The notes below the pieces were generated by a model that saw only the letters and a list, made by a program, of their open reading frames with translations, did not search any database and had not been told where the DNA came from. Positions 33,787 through 41,164 of a DNA stretch of 64,000 nt are shown here, one piece after another (position 1 is the stretch's first letter; each line of letters opens with the position of its first letter). The stretch is from CALBPI01 sp039821605 (GTDB lineage: Bacteria > Pseudomonadota > Gammaproteobacteria > Steroidobacterales > Woeseiaceae). Made by a program: the position numbers and the translations under genes. The DNA lies in NCBI GenBank assembly GCA_039821605.1, contig JBCBNV010000002.1:597577-661576 (forward strand). Reading direction: 5' to 3'.

Positions 33787-34544
33787 TGTCGCACTCCCGC
33801 TACAGCGCCGGCATCCACGCCGTGGCGCGGCTCGTCGACACCATGCCCGAAAAGTTGCGCCGCGTGTATGTCGACGAACGCGTGAAAAACCCACGCCTGC
33901 TCGAGCTCGCGGAGGCGGCCAAAGCGGCGGGCGTGAGTGTGCAGCGTGTGCGCAATCGGCGTCTCGACGACATGGCCAAGGGCACCGCGCACCAGGGCGT
34001 CGTGGCCGAGTTCGCCCACCTCGAGCCGCTCGACGAGGCGGGGCTCAGAAGCCAGCTCGAAGCCGCGCTCGCAGAGGGTGGGGCGCCCCTGCTACTCGTG
34101 CTCGACGGTGTGCAGGACCCGCACAATCTGGGCGCCTGCCTGCGCACGGCCGAGGCGGCCGGTGTCATGGCCGTGATCGTGCCCAAGCGCCGCTCGGCAC
34201 CACTGACGCCTGCGGCGCGCAAGGTGGCCAGCGGTGCCGCCGAGCTCGTGCCGCTCGTCGTGGTGACGTCGCTGGCCCGCACGCTGGACTGGCTTGGCGA
34301 ATACGGTGTCGTGCGCACGGCTACGAGTGACCAGTCTGAAGCCCCAATCTGGTCGGCGCGGCTGGCCGGCGCTGCCGCGCTGGTCCTGGGCGCCGAAGAC
34401 ATAGGCGTCGCGCCCGAGCTTGCCGAGCGTTGTGACGCCAGTGTGCGCCTGCCCATGGCCGGGCAGGTCGAGAGCCTTAATGTCTCCGTGGCTGCGGGAG
34501 TCTGCCTGTTCGAGGCCGTCCGACAGCGCGCCGAAGCCGGCTAA
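33786..34544 (+). CDS. rlmB: 23S rRNA (guanosine-2'-O-)-methyltransferase RlmB
   Basis: A SPOUT-fold enzyme that methylates G2251 of 23S rRNA, 252 residues. An N-terminal substrate-binding L30-like domain (about 1-75) is followed by the trefoil-knot domain, with LVLDGVQDPHNLGACLRTAE (motif 1), ALVLGAEDIGVAP (motif 2) and MAGQVESLNVSVAAGVCLFE (motif 3). It follows rnr directly (ATGATG junction), as in most gammaproteobacteria. Confidence 0.96.
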   Translation: MSHSRYSAGIHAVARLVDTMPEKLRRVYVDERVKNPRLLELAEAAKAAGVSVQRVRNRRLDDMAKGTAHQGVVAEFAHLEPLDEAGLRSQLEAALAEGGAPLLLVLDGVQDPHNLGACLRTAEAAGVMAVIVPKRRSAPLTPAARKVASGAAELVPLVVVTSLARTLDWLGEYGVVRTATSDQSEAPIWSARLAGAAALVLGAEDIGVAPELAERCDASVRLPMAGQVESLNVSVAAGVCLFEAVRQRAEAG

Positions 34545-34549
34545 ACCGC

Positions 34550-34579
34550 TTGCCGGGTCACCCCCGGCCGGACTACAAT
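34550..34579 (+). promoter_or_regulatory. Promoter of the rpsF operon
   Basis: TTGCCG (34550-34555), an 18-base spacer and TACAAT (34574-34579) lie just after the rlmB stop. This gives a leader of about 135 bases before rpsF. Confidence 0.6.
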
Positions 34580-34680
34580 GCGCGGCTCGCCGGGGTCTGG
34601 CCCTGGCGACATCAACACAATCTGGGGGTTTGCACGCCCAGTCGCAGTCCGCGGCAGCGTTGCAGGCTCACTCCTTGCCA

Positions 34681-34696
34681 CACCGCCAAGCGGGTG
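34681..34696 (+). promoter_or_regulatory. Hairpin in rpsF leader, possible S6:S18 autoregulatory site
   Basis: CACCGC and GCGGGTG pair around a CAA loop with one bulged G, ending 10 bases before the AAGGAG of rpsF. Leaders of rpsF operons in many bacteria carry a hairpin with a CCG element that binds the S6:S18 complex and represses translation. Position and GC-rich stem fit, but I could not confirm the full motif. Confidence 0.35.
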
Positions 34697-34718
34697 GCGA
34701 ACCCGTAAGGAGCCTCTC

Positions 34719-35222
34719 TTGAGACACTACGAAATCGTGTTTCTGGTCCACCCTGACCAGAGTGAACAGGTGCCCGGCATGGTCGAGCGCTACGGCAAGC
34801 TCATCTCCGACTCCGGCGGTTCGGTCCACCGCCAGGAAGACTGGGGCCGTCGCCAGCTTGCGCACAGCATCAACAAGGTGCACAAGGCGCACTACCTGCT
34901 CATGAACGTCGAATGCGATCAGCCGACGATCGACGAATTGAAGGGCGCGTTCAAGTTCAACGACGCCGTTCTCCGTCACCTGATCATGCGCGTCGAGGAC
35001 GGCGTCAGCGAAGCCTCGCCCATGGCCAAGGCCGTCGAAGACGAGAAAGCCAAGGAACGCGAGACCGCACGCCGCCGCGAGGCGAAAGCCGCTGCTGAAG
35101 CGCGCACCCGCGAAGCCGAGCAGGCTGACGGCGAGGATGCCGCCGAAGCCCCTGCGGAAGATGCTCCTGCCGAAGAAGCGCCTGCCGCTGAAGCAACCGA
35201 AACCGAGGAGGCCAGCGCATGA
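34719..35222 (+). CDS. rpsF: 30S ribosomal protein S6
   Basis: Ribosomal protein that binds 16S rRNA together with S18. The start is TTG at 34719: AAGGAG lies 6 bases upstream, and the protein then begins MRHYEIVFLVHPDQ, exactly the family N-terminus. The S6 fold spans about 1-95. A tail of about 60 residues rich in Ala and Glu, ending ATETEEASA, makes it 167 residues, longer than E. coli S6 (131-135). Overlaps rpsR by four bases. Confidence 0.95.
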   Translation: MRHYEIVFLVHPDQSEQVPGMVERYGKLISDSGGSVHRQEDWGRRQLAHSINKVHKAHYLLMNVECDQPTIDELKGAFKFNDAVLRHLIMRVEDGVSEASPMAKAVEDEKAKERETARRREAKAAAEARTREAEQADGEDAAEAPAEDAPAEEAPAAEATETEEASA

Positions 35223-35443
35223 GCCGTTACTCACGTCGTCGCAAGTACTGCCGTTTCACCGCCGAAGGCATTGAACAGATCGACTACAAGGATCTGAACC
35301 TGCTCAAGGCCTACATCACGGAAACGGGTAAGATCGTACCGAGCCGCATCACGGGCACGAAGGCGCGCTACCAGCGTCAGCTCGCGACCGCGGTGAAGCG
35401 CGCGCGTTACCTGGCGCTGCTGCCCTACACCGACCGTCACTGA
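35219..35443 (+). CDS. rpsR: 30S ribosomal protein S18
   Basis: 74 residues, normal length. Contains CRFTAEGIEQIDYKDLNLLK and the conserved KIVPSRITGTKARYQRQL. Coupled to rpsF through ATGA. priB, present between these genes in enterics, is absent. Confidence 0.97.
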   Translation: MSRYSRRRKYCRFTAEGIEQIDYKDLNLLKAYITETGKIVPSRITGTKARYQRQLATAVKRARYLALLPYTDRH

Positions 35444-35471
35444 TCGCGTCGCGCCGCGACGCCATCGGCCC

Positions 35472-36395
35472 ATGTTGAAGCAGCTCGCCATCTGGGTGCT
35501 GCAGTCGCGTCACCGGCTCACGATTGCCGTGGCGTTTCTGCTCATCGTGCCGCTGCTCAACTTCATGGCACCGATGGTGGCCGTGGCCGGGGTCCTGCAA
35601 TTCGGTCCGCTGGCCGCGTTGCCGTGGATCGCAGGTGGCTGGGGTATCGTCGGGGCGATTCAGATCATCGCCAATCCTGAACCGATCGCGCTTGTGTACC
35701 TCACGTCGGCTGGCGTGTCGCTGGCACTGGCCATGCTCATGGCCACGGTGCTGGGCCGCGCGGGCTCGCTGACGCTGACACTGCAGGCGTCGCTGCTGGC
35801 CATTTTGGGTTTCTTGGTTGCGTTCTATGTGGTCGTCGACGATGTGACCGCGTACTGGACGAAGGCGATCGAATACCTGCTGGTCTCCGCCCGCGAGAGC
35901 GGCACGCAGCTTTCGCAGCTCGGCGACCAGGAGTTGAAGGAGGGCGTGGCGCTGATTGCGCAATACATGTCCGGTGTTGCGGCGGGTTGGGCGTTCGTCG
36001 CTCTGGCCATCTCGATTCTGGGTGGCTACGCGATGTGGGACCGCGGGGCCGACAAGGGCAAAGCGCGCTTTGGCCGGTTCCGTGACCTGAATTTGGGTCG
36101 CGCGCTGGCCGCAGCACTCGTGCTGCTGGCGGTGATCGGCTCGTTCGCGGGCTGGGTGCCCGGCGCCAACGCGGCCATCGTGCTGCTGCTGGCGTTTGGC
36201 CTGCACGGTTGCGCGCTGATGCACTGGTTGCGTCAGCGCTTTGAATGGCCGGACTGGTCGCTCGTCGTTTTTTACGGCGTGCTGAGCACCACACTGTTGG
36301 GCAACCCGTTTGCGGTCATGCTCGTTTGCGTCGCCGGTTACGTCGACGCCTGGTTTAATATGGTTCGTGTCGCTCCCCCGGGGCAGGCGCGCTAA
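35472..36395 (+). CDS. DUF2232 family membrane protein
   Basis: A 307-residue polytopic membrane protein with about eight helices and an FYGVLSTTLLGNPFAVMLV C-terminal signature. Proteins of this family sit between rpsR and rplI in Pseudomonas and Xanthomonas relatives. The function is unknown. The gaps to both ribosomal genes are short (28 and 32 bases), so it is probably part of the ribosomal-protein operon. Confidence 0.75.
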   Translation: MLKQLAIWVLQSRHRLTIAVAFLLIVPLLNFMAPMVAVAGVLQFGPLAALPWIAGGWGIVGAIQIIANPEPIALVYLTSAGVSLALAMLMATVLGRAGSLTLTLQASLLAILGFLVAFYVVVDDVTAYWTKAIEYLLVSARESGTQLSQLGDQELKEGVALIAQYMSGVAAGWAFVALAISILGGYAMWDRGADKGKARFGRFRDLNLGRALAAALVLLAVIGSFAGWVPGANAAIVLLLAFGLHGCALMHWLRQRFEWPDWSLVVFYGVLSTTLLGNPFAVMLVCVAGYVDAWFNMVRVAPPGQAR

Positions 36396-36427
36396 GAAAA
36401 AGCGCTTCGGCGCGAGAGGAAGAAACG

Positions 36428-36883
36428 ATGGAAGTCATTCTGCTCGAAAAGGTCGAGAACCTGGGCGGTATTGGTGACAAGGTCACCGTCAAGCCGGGCT
36501 ACGGCCGTAATTTCCTGCTGCCGCATGGCAAGGCCACACTGGCAACGCCGGCCAACCTGGCCGAGTTCGAAGCGCGCCGCGCCGAGCTCGAAGCCAAGGC
36601 CGCCGAAGAGCTGGCCGCGGCCAAGGCGCGCGCCGCAACGCTCGAAGGTGCCCGCGTCGAAATCCCGGCTCTGGTTGGCGCCGAAGGCAAGCTGTTCGGT
36701 TCGATCGGCACGATCGACATCGCCGAAGCCTTCAATGCCGCCGACCTGCCCATCGAGCGCTCCGAAATCCGTCTGACGGACGAAGGCGCGTTCCGTGAAA
36801 CGGGTGAGCACGAGATTGGCCTGCACCTGCACGCCGACGTCGACGTGACGGCCACCGTGGTCGTCGTCGCCCAGGAGGGCTGA
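36428..36883 (+). CDS. rplI: 50S ribosomal protein L9
   Basis: 151 residues. The N-terminal domain begins MEVILLEKVENLGGIGDKV and has the VKPGYGRNFLLPHGKA RNA-binding loop. A long Ala/Glu/Lys helix (about 45-75) leads to the C-terminal domain. Preceded by GAGAGGAAG. Confidence 0.97.
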   Translation: MEVILLEKVENLGGIGDKVTVKPGYGRNFLLPHGKATLATPANLAEFEARRAELEAKAAEELAAAKARAATLEGARVEIPALVGAEGKLFGSIGTIDIAEAFNAADLPIERSEIRLTDEGAFRETGEHEIGLHLHADVDVTATVVVVAQEG

Positions 36884-36905
36884 TCGGGCTCGCCCCGGTC
36901 CGGGG

Positions 36906-38294
36906 ATGGTCAACGCCGTAGAACTCAGCGAACGCGACGAGCACGCCCTGCGCGTGCCGCCGCACTCGATCGAGGCCGAGCAGTCTGTGCTCGGCGGGCT
37001 CATGCTCGACAACCAGTCCTGGGACAAGGTTGCCGACACGCTCAAGGCCGACGACTTCTACCGCCCCGACCACCGTCTCATCTTCGCGGGGATCGGCGCG
37101 CTCATCGAGCAGCGCCAGCCCTGCGACGTGGTGACGCTGTCTGAGCACCTCGAAAACCAGGGCAAGCTCGTCGAGTGTGGCGGACTCGACTACCTGGCCA
37201 TGCTGGCCAACGACACGCCCACTGCGGCCAACGTGTTCGCCTACGCGCAGATTCTGCGCGAGCGGTCGATCCTGCGCAGCCTCATCGGCGCCGGCAATCA
37301 GATCGCCGGCGGTGCCTTTGAGCCCGAGGGCCGGCGCGCCGCCGAGCTGCTCGACGAGGCCGAGCGCCTCGTCTTTGAAATTGCCGAAGCGGGGTCTCGC
37401 AGGGGCGGGTTTGCCGCCGTCAAGAATATCCTGCCTGACGTCATCGACCAGCTTGACGAGCGGCACAGAAGTGGTGGTGACATCACCGGGCTGTCTACGG
37501 GATGGACGGAATTCGACAAGATGACGGCGGGCCTGCAGCCCGGTGACCTCGTCATCGTCGCGGGCCGCCCCTCCATGGGCAAGACCACGTTTGCCGTCAA
37601 TATTGCCGAGGCCGCGGCCATCGGCAGCCGCCAGCCGACGGCCATCTATTCCATGGAGATGAGCTCGGAACAGCTGGCATTTCGCATGATTTCTTCTCTG
37701 GGGCGTGTCGACCAGACGCACCTGCGCACGGGCCAGTTTCCCCAGGAGGACTGGGACCGCATCAACACGGCCGTGCAGCTCATGTCCGATGCGCCCATCT
37801 TCATCGATGACACGCCCGCCATGTCGCCGACGGAAGTCCGGGCGCGTGCTCGCCGACTCAAACGCGAACACGGGCTGGGCCTCATCGTCGTCGACTACCT
37901 GCAGCTCATGCAGGTGCCGGGCACGGCTGAGAACCGAACCACTGAGATCTCGGAGATCTCGAGATCCCTGAAGGCGCTCGCCCGTGAACTGGAGGTTCCC
38001 GTGATCGCGCTCTCGCAGCTCAACCGTTCCGTAGAGCAGCGCACGGACAAGAAGCCCGTGATGAGCGACCTGCGTGAGTCGGGTGCCATTGAGCAGGACG
38101 CGGACCTCATTTGCTTCATCTACCGCGAAGAGGTCTACGACAAGGAAACCGTGCGCAAGGGCGTGGCCGACATCATCGTCGCCAAGCAGCGCAACGGGCC
38201 CATTGGCGAGTTCCCGCTGACCTTCGTAGGCAAGTACACCAAGTTCGAGAACTGGGTGCCCGACGCCTACGGACAGGACGTCGGCGCATTCTGA
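36906..38294 (+). CDS. dnaB: Replicative DNA helicase DnaB
   Basis: A hexameric 5'-3' helicase at the replication fork, 462 residues. The N-terminal domain (about 15-120) starts with RVPPHSIEAEQSVLGGLM. The RecA-like domain shows Walker A GRPSMGKT (220-227), Walker B LIVVDYLQLM, and the LSQLNRSVE and REEVYDKET blocks. No intein interrupts it. It follows rplI, the conserved order. Confidence 0.97.
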   Translation: MVNAVELSERDEHALRVPPHSIEAEQSVLGGLMLDNQSWDKVADTLKADDFYRPDHRLIFAGIGALIEQRQPCDVVTLSEHLENQGKLVECGGLDYLAMLANDTPTAANVFAYAQILRERSILRSLIGAGNQIAGGAFEPEGRRAAELLDEAERLVFEIAEAGSRRGGFAAVKNILPDVIDQLDERHRSGGDITGLSTGWTEFDKMTAGLQPGDLVIVAGRPSMGKTTFAVNIAEAAAIGSRQPTAIYSMEMSSEQLAFRMISSLGRVDQTHLRTGQFPQEDWDRINTAVQLMSDAPIFIDDTPAMSPTEVRARARRLKREHGLGLIVVDYLQLMQVPGTAENRTTEISEISRSLKALARELEVPVIALSQLNRSVEQRTDKKPVMSDLRESGAIEQDADLICFIYREEVYDKETVRKGVADIIVAKQRNGPIGEFPLTFVGKYTKFENWVPDAYGQDVGAF

Positions 38295-38310
38295 GCTGGC
38301 GCAACCGCCC

Positions 38311-39402
38311 GTGAGCTTTGCGGCCAGCGCGGTCATCCACCGCGACCACCTCCATCACAACCTGGGCGTTGTTCGCGCCGCGCGCCCCGGTGCGCGCGTC
38401 ATGGCCATGGTTAAGGCCAATGCCTACGGCCACGGGCTCGTCGAGGTGGCGCGGGCGCTTGCCGACGCCGACAGCCTGGCGGTTGCCAGGCCGGAAGAAG
38501 CGCAAGCGCTGCGAGCAGAAGGCGTCGAAAAACCCATCGTCCTGCTCGAGGGCGTCTTCGACGCGCCGGGTTTGGCGACGGCCGATGCACTGGGTTGTGA
38601 GCTCGTTGTGCACACGCCCGAGCAGATCGCGCTGCTGTCGGCGCATCACGGCGATGCGCGCTTCACGGTGTGGCTCAAGGTCGACACCGGCATGAACAGG
38701 CTGGGCTTTCCGTTGGCCGAGCTCGACGACGCGGAGCGGACCTTGCGCGCCCTGCCGCAGGTGGCGGAACTGCGCCTCATGAGTCACTACGCCAGTGCCG
38801 ACGCCGAGGACGGTGCGCAGCTCGCCGAGCAGCGCGCGCGGCTGCTGTCGCGCCTCGCGCGGTTCGAGGGCGCTGTGAGTCTCGCGAACTCGCCGGCCGC
38901 ACTGCGCGCAGGCGCATTGGGTGACGACGCGCCGCCCGCCAGCGACTGGATTCGCCCCGGTGTGGCGCTCTACGGCATCTCGCCCTTTGCGGGTGTCTCC
39001 GCCGAGGCACTGGGTCTGAAGCCCGTCATGGACTTCGAGACGCGGCTCATCGCGGTTCGTGATCTCGTGGCCGGGGATCGCGTGGGCTACGGCGGACGCT
39101 TCACGGCAACGGGTCCCACGCGCATCGGCATTGCGGCCGCAGGCTATGGCGACGGCTACCCGCGGCGGATGCCCGACGGTACGCCCGTGCTTGTCGATGG
39201 GCAGACCGCCGCGATCGCGGGGCGTGTGTCGATGGATATGCTGGGTATTGACGTCACGAACGTGCCCGATGCCCACGTGGGCAGCGCTGTTCGCCTGTGG
39301 GGTGCGGGGTTGCCTGCGGAGACGGTTGCCCAGGCTTGCGACACGATCGCTTACGAGCTCGTCACGCGCGTCAGCGAGCGCGTCACGCGCGTCTACCTCT
39401 AG
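38311..39402 (+). CDS. alr: Alanine racemase
   Basis: A PLP enzyme that makes D-alanine for peptidoglycan, 363 residues. The PLP lysine is K35 in MAMVKANAYGHG. GVALYGISPF, the catalytic-tyrosine region VGYGGRFTA and the C-terminal CDTIAYELVTRVSERVTRVY are all typical. GTG start 17 bases after dnaB. Converges on the FHA gene. Confidence 0.96.
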   Translation: MSFAASAVIHRDHLHHNLGVVRAARPGARVMAMVKANAYGHGLVEVARALADADSLAVARPEEAQALRAEGVEKPIVLLEGVFDAPGLATADALGCELVVHTPEQIALLSAHHGDARFTVWLKVDTGMNRLGFPLAELDDAERTLRALPQVAELRLMSHYASADAEDGAQLAEQRARLLSRLARFEGAVSLANSPAALRAGALGDDAPPASDWIRPGVALYGISPFAGVSAEALGLKPVMDFETRLIAVRDLVAGDRVGYGGRFTATGPTRIGIAAAGYGDGYPRRMPDGTPVLVDGQTAAIAGRVSMDMLGIDVTNVPDAHVGSAVRLWGAGLPAETVAQACDTIAYELVTRVSERVTRVYL

Positions 39403-39436
39403 GTCGCGTTGCGGCGGGCTGCGCCGCGGCCTGGCT

Positions 39437-40243
39437 TCAGGTGCGGTAGAAGCCCATCTTCACGCCAGCGAGCTCGACAACGTCGTTGTCGTCCAGCTTG
39501 CGCGCCTGGCCCGACAGCTCATCGCCGTTGACCTTGGGCGCCTTGTGGCCTTCGCCACTCTCGACATGAACGATGAAGAAGCCTTCCGAGCGACGCGTAA
39601 TGGCGGCCACCTGGACGCCCGGGCGCCCCAGCGTGGTCAACGCCTTCTGCAGCTCGAGCTCGCGGCCCGCGAAGTTGCCCGAGAGCACCTGCAGCTTGGC
39701 CGTCGGCAGGGCCGAAGGCTTGTCGATGGCTTCGGTAATGGCCGAGGTGGCATCGACGGCTGACGTCGAATCGACGGCCGAAGTGGCCTGGGCCATGTCT
39801 TCGGCATCATCGGCGTCGTCATCGCCCTTGACGTTGTCACTGCCGCCCGCGGCGCGCTCGAGCGCCTCGGCCGCAGCCTGAATCTTGGCCGGGTCGGGGC
39901 GGGTTTGCGAGATGACCATGGTCTTCTCGAACTCTTCCTGCTCGGGGTCCGCAGTCTGGCTGTCAACGTAACGCAGCTGGTGGTGACCGATCGTGATCGC
40001 GTCGCCGTTCTGCAGCGCGTGCTTCTTGATGAGCTTGCCGCCCACGTAAGTGCCGTTGGTGCTGTTCAGGTCCTCGAGGAACGAGTCGTTGAGGATATTG
40101 ATGATCAGGCAGTGGTGCCCGCTGACCGACGGATTGTCGATGCGCACATCGTTGTCCGGGAGGCGCCCAATCGTGTAGCGCTCCTTGGTCATGTTGTACT
40201 CAGCGAGTACCTGATCACCCAGGCTTAGGACCAGCCTTGCCAT
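39437..40243 (-). CDS. FHA-domain protein
   Basis: A 268-residue phosphothreonine-binding protein. The first FHA domain (about 20-95) has GRLPDNDVRIDNPSVSGHHC and NSTNGTYVGG, with the key Arg, Ser and Asn residues. After a Glu/Asp/Ala-rich linker a second, degenerate FHA-like domain (about 185-266) lacks the SxxH core. It lies downstream of the phosphatase in a kinase/phosphatase/FHA operon, so it is probably the reader of kinase-made phosphothreonine. Confidence 0.88.
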   Translation of the reverse strand: MARLVLSLGDQVLAEYNMTKERYTIGRLPDNDVRIDNPSVSGHHCLIINILNDSFLEDLNSTNGTYVGGKLIKKHALQNGDAITIGHHQLRYVDSQTADPEQEEFEKTMVISQTRPDPAKIQAAAEALERAAGGSDNVKGDDDADDAEDMAQATSAVDSTSAVDATSAITEAIDKPSALPTAKLQVLSGNFAGRELELQKALTTLGRPGVQVAAITRRSEGFFIVHVESGEGHKAPKVNGDELSGQARKLDDNDVVELAGVKMGFYRT

Positions 40244-40324
40244 AGTCGTTTCACTTTGTCTTAGGTTTCTACAACGTCCGCCACAGCGCGCGAACGCCCC
40301 AATTGCATCCCTGACAGCGCCCGG

Positions 40325-41152
40325 CTATTTGCCGAACATCTTGCCCAAACGGCTCAGCAGACCCCGTTTCGCCGGGAACTCCTGCGTCACTCTTGCCAGC
40401 ATCACCGAGATATTATCCCGGCCGCCGTGCTCATTTGCCAGTGAAACCAACTGTTTACAAGCAGTTTCAAGGTTATCACTAAACGTGCTTATGGTTAAAT
40501 GAATGTCTTCATCCTCAACCATATCCGGCAATCCGTCCGAACACAGCAGGTAGATATCACCCACCTGGACTGCCGATTCCTGAATTTCTACCTCAACCTG
40601 GGCTTCTACGCCCAATGCGCGTGTCACATAATTGCGATTCGTTGAGCGCTGGGCCTCTTCTTCGGAGTAAAAGCCCCGATCCACGAGCTCCTGCAGCAGC
40701 GAGTGGTCAAGCGTGATCTGGGTCAGCTCGCCGTCACGCAGACGGTACATGCGCGAATCCCCGACGTGCGCGACCGAGACCCGGTTGTCCCAGAACAGCG
40801 CGGCGACGAGTGTGGTCCCCATGCCCTCGCACTGGGGCTGGCTCTGCGCCGTCTGGTGGATGATCTTGTTGGCCCGACGCACACCGTCGCGCAGCGCGAT
40901 CGACTGGCGCATGAAGCCTGTGGTGGTCTCGATGTCACCGCGCTTCTCGCGCATAATCGCGTCGGAGAGAAGTCCGTGGACGGTCTTCACGGCGATGCCG
41001 CTCGCGACCTCGCCCGCGTTGTAGCCGCCCATGCCGTCAGCCAGTACCAGCAGGCCGGCATCGGAGTTGGTGGCGATGGCGTCCTCGTTGTGCTCACGCA
41101 CGCGGCCCGGATCGGTGACCGCAGAGAACAAGATTTTGCCCTTGAGCGTCAT
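40325..41152 (-). CDS. PP2C-type serine/threonine phosphatase
   Basis: A 275-residue PPM-family phosphatase. Metal-binding motifs are intact: DPGRVREHNEDA (motif 1), VLADGMGGYNAGEVAS (motif 2), VAHVGDSRMYRLRDG (motif 5), LLCSDGLPDMV (motif 8) and DNISVMLA (motif 11). It starts 12 bases after the kinase stop and presumably reverses that kinase. Soluble. Confidence 0.93.
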   Translation of the reverse strand: MTLKGKILFSAVTDPGRVREHNEDAIATNSDAGLLVLADGMGGYNAGEVASGIAVKTVHGLLSDAIMREKRGDIETTTGFMRQSIALRDGVRRANKIIHQTAQSQPQCEGMGTTLVAALFWDNRVSVAHVGDSRMYRLRDGELTQITLDHSLLQELVDRGFYSEEEAQRSTNRNYVTRALGVEAQVEVEIQESAVQVGDIYLLCSDGLPDMVEDEDIHLTISTFSDNLETACKQLVSLANEHGGRDNISVMLARVTQEFPAKRGLLSRLGKMFGK

Positions 41153-41164
41153 GATCAAGCGGGC

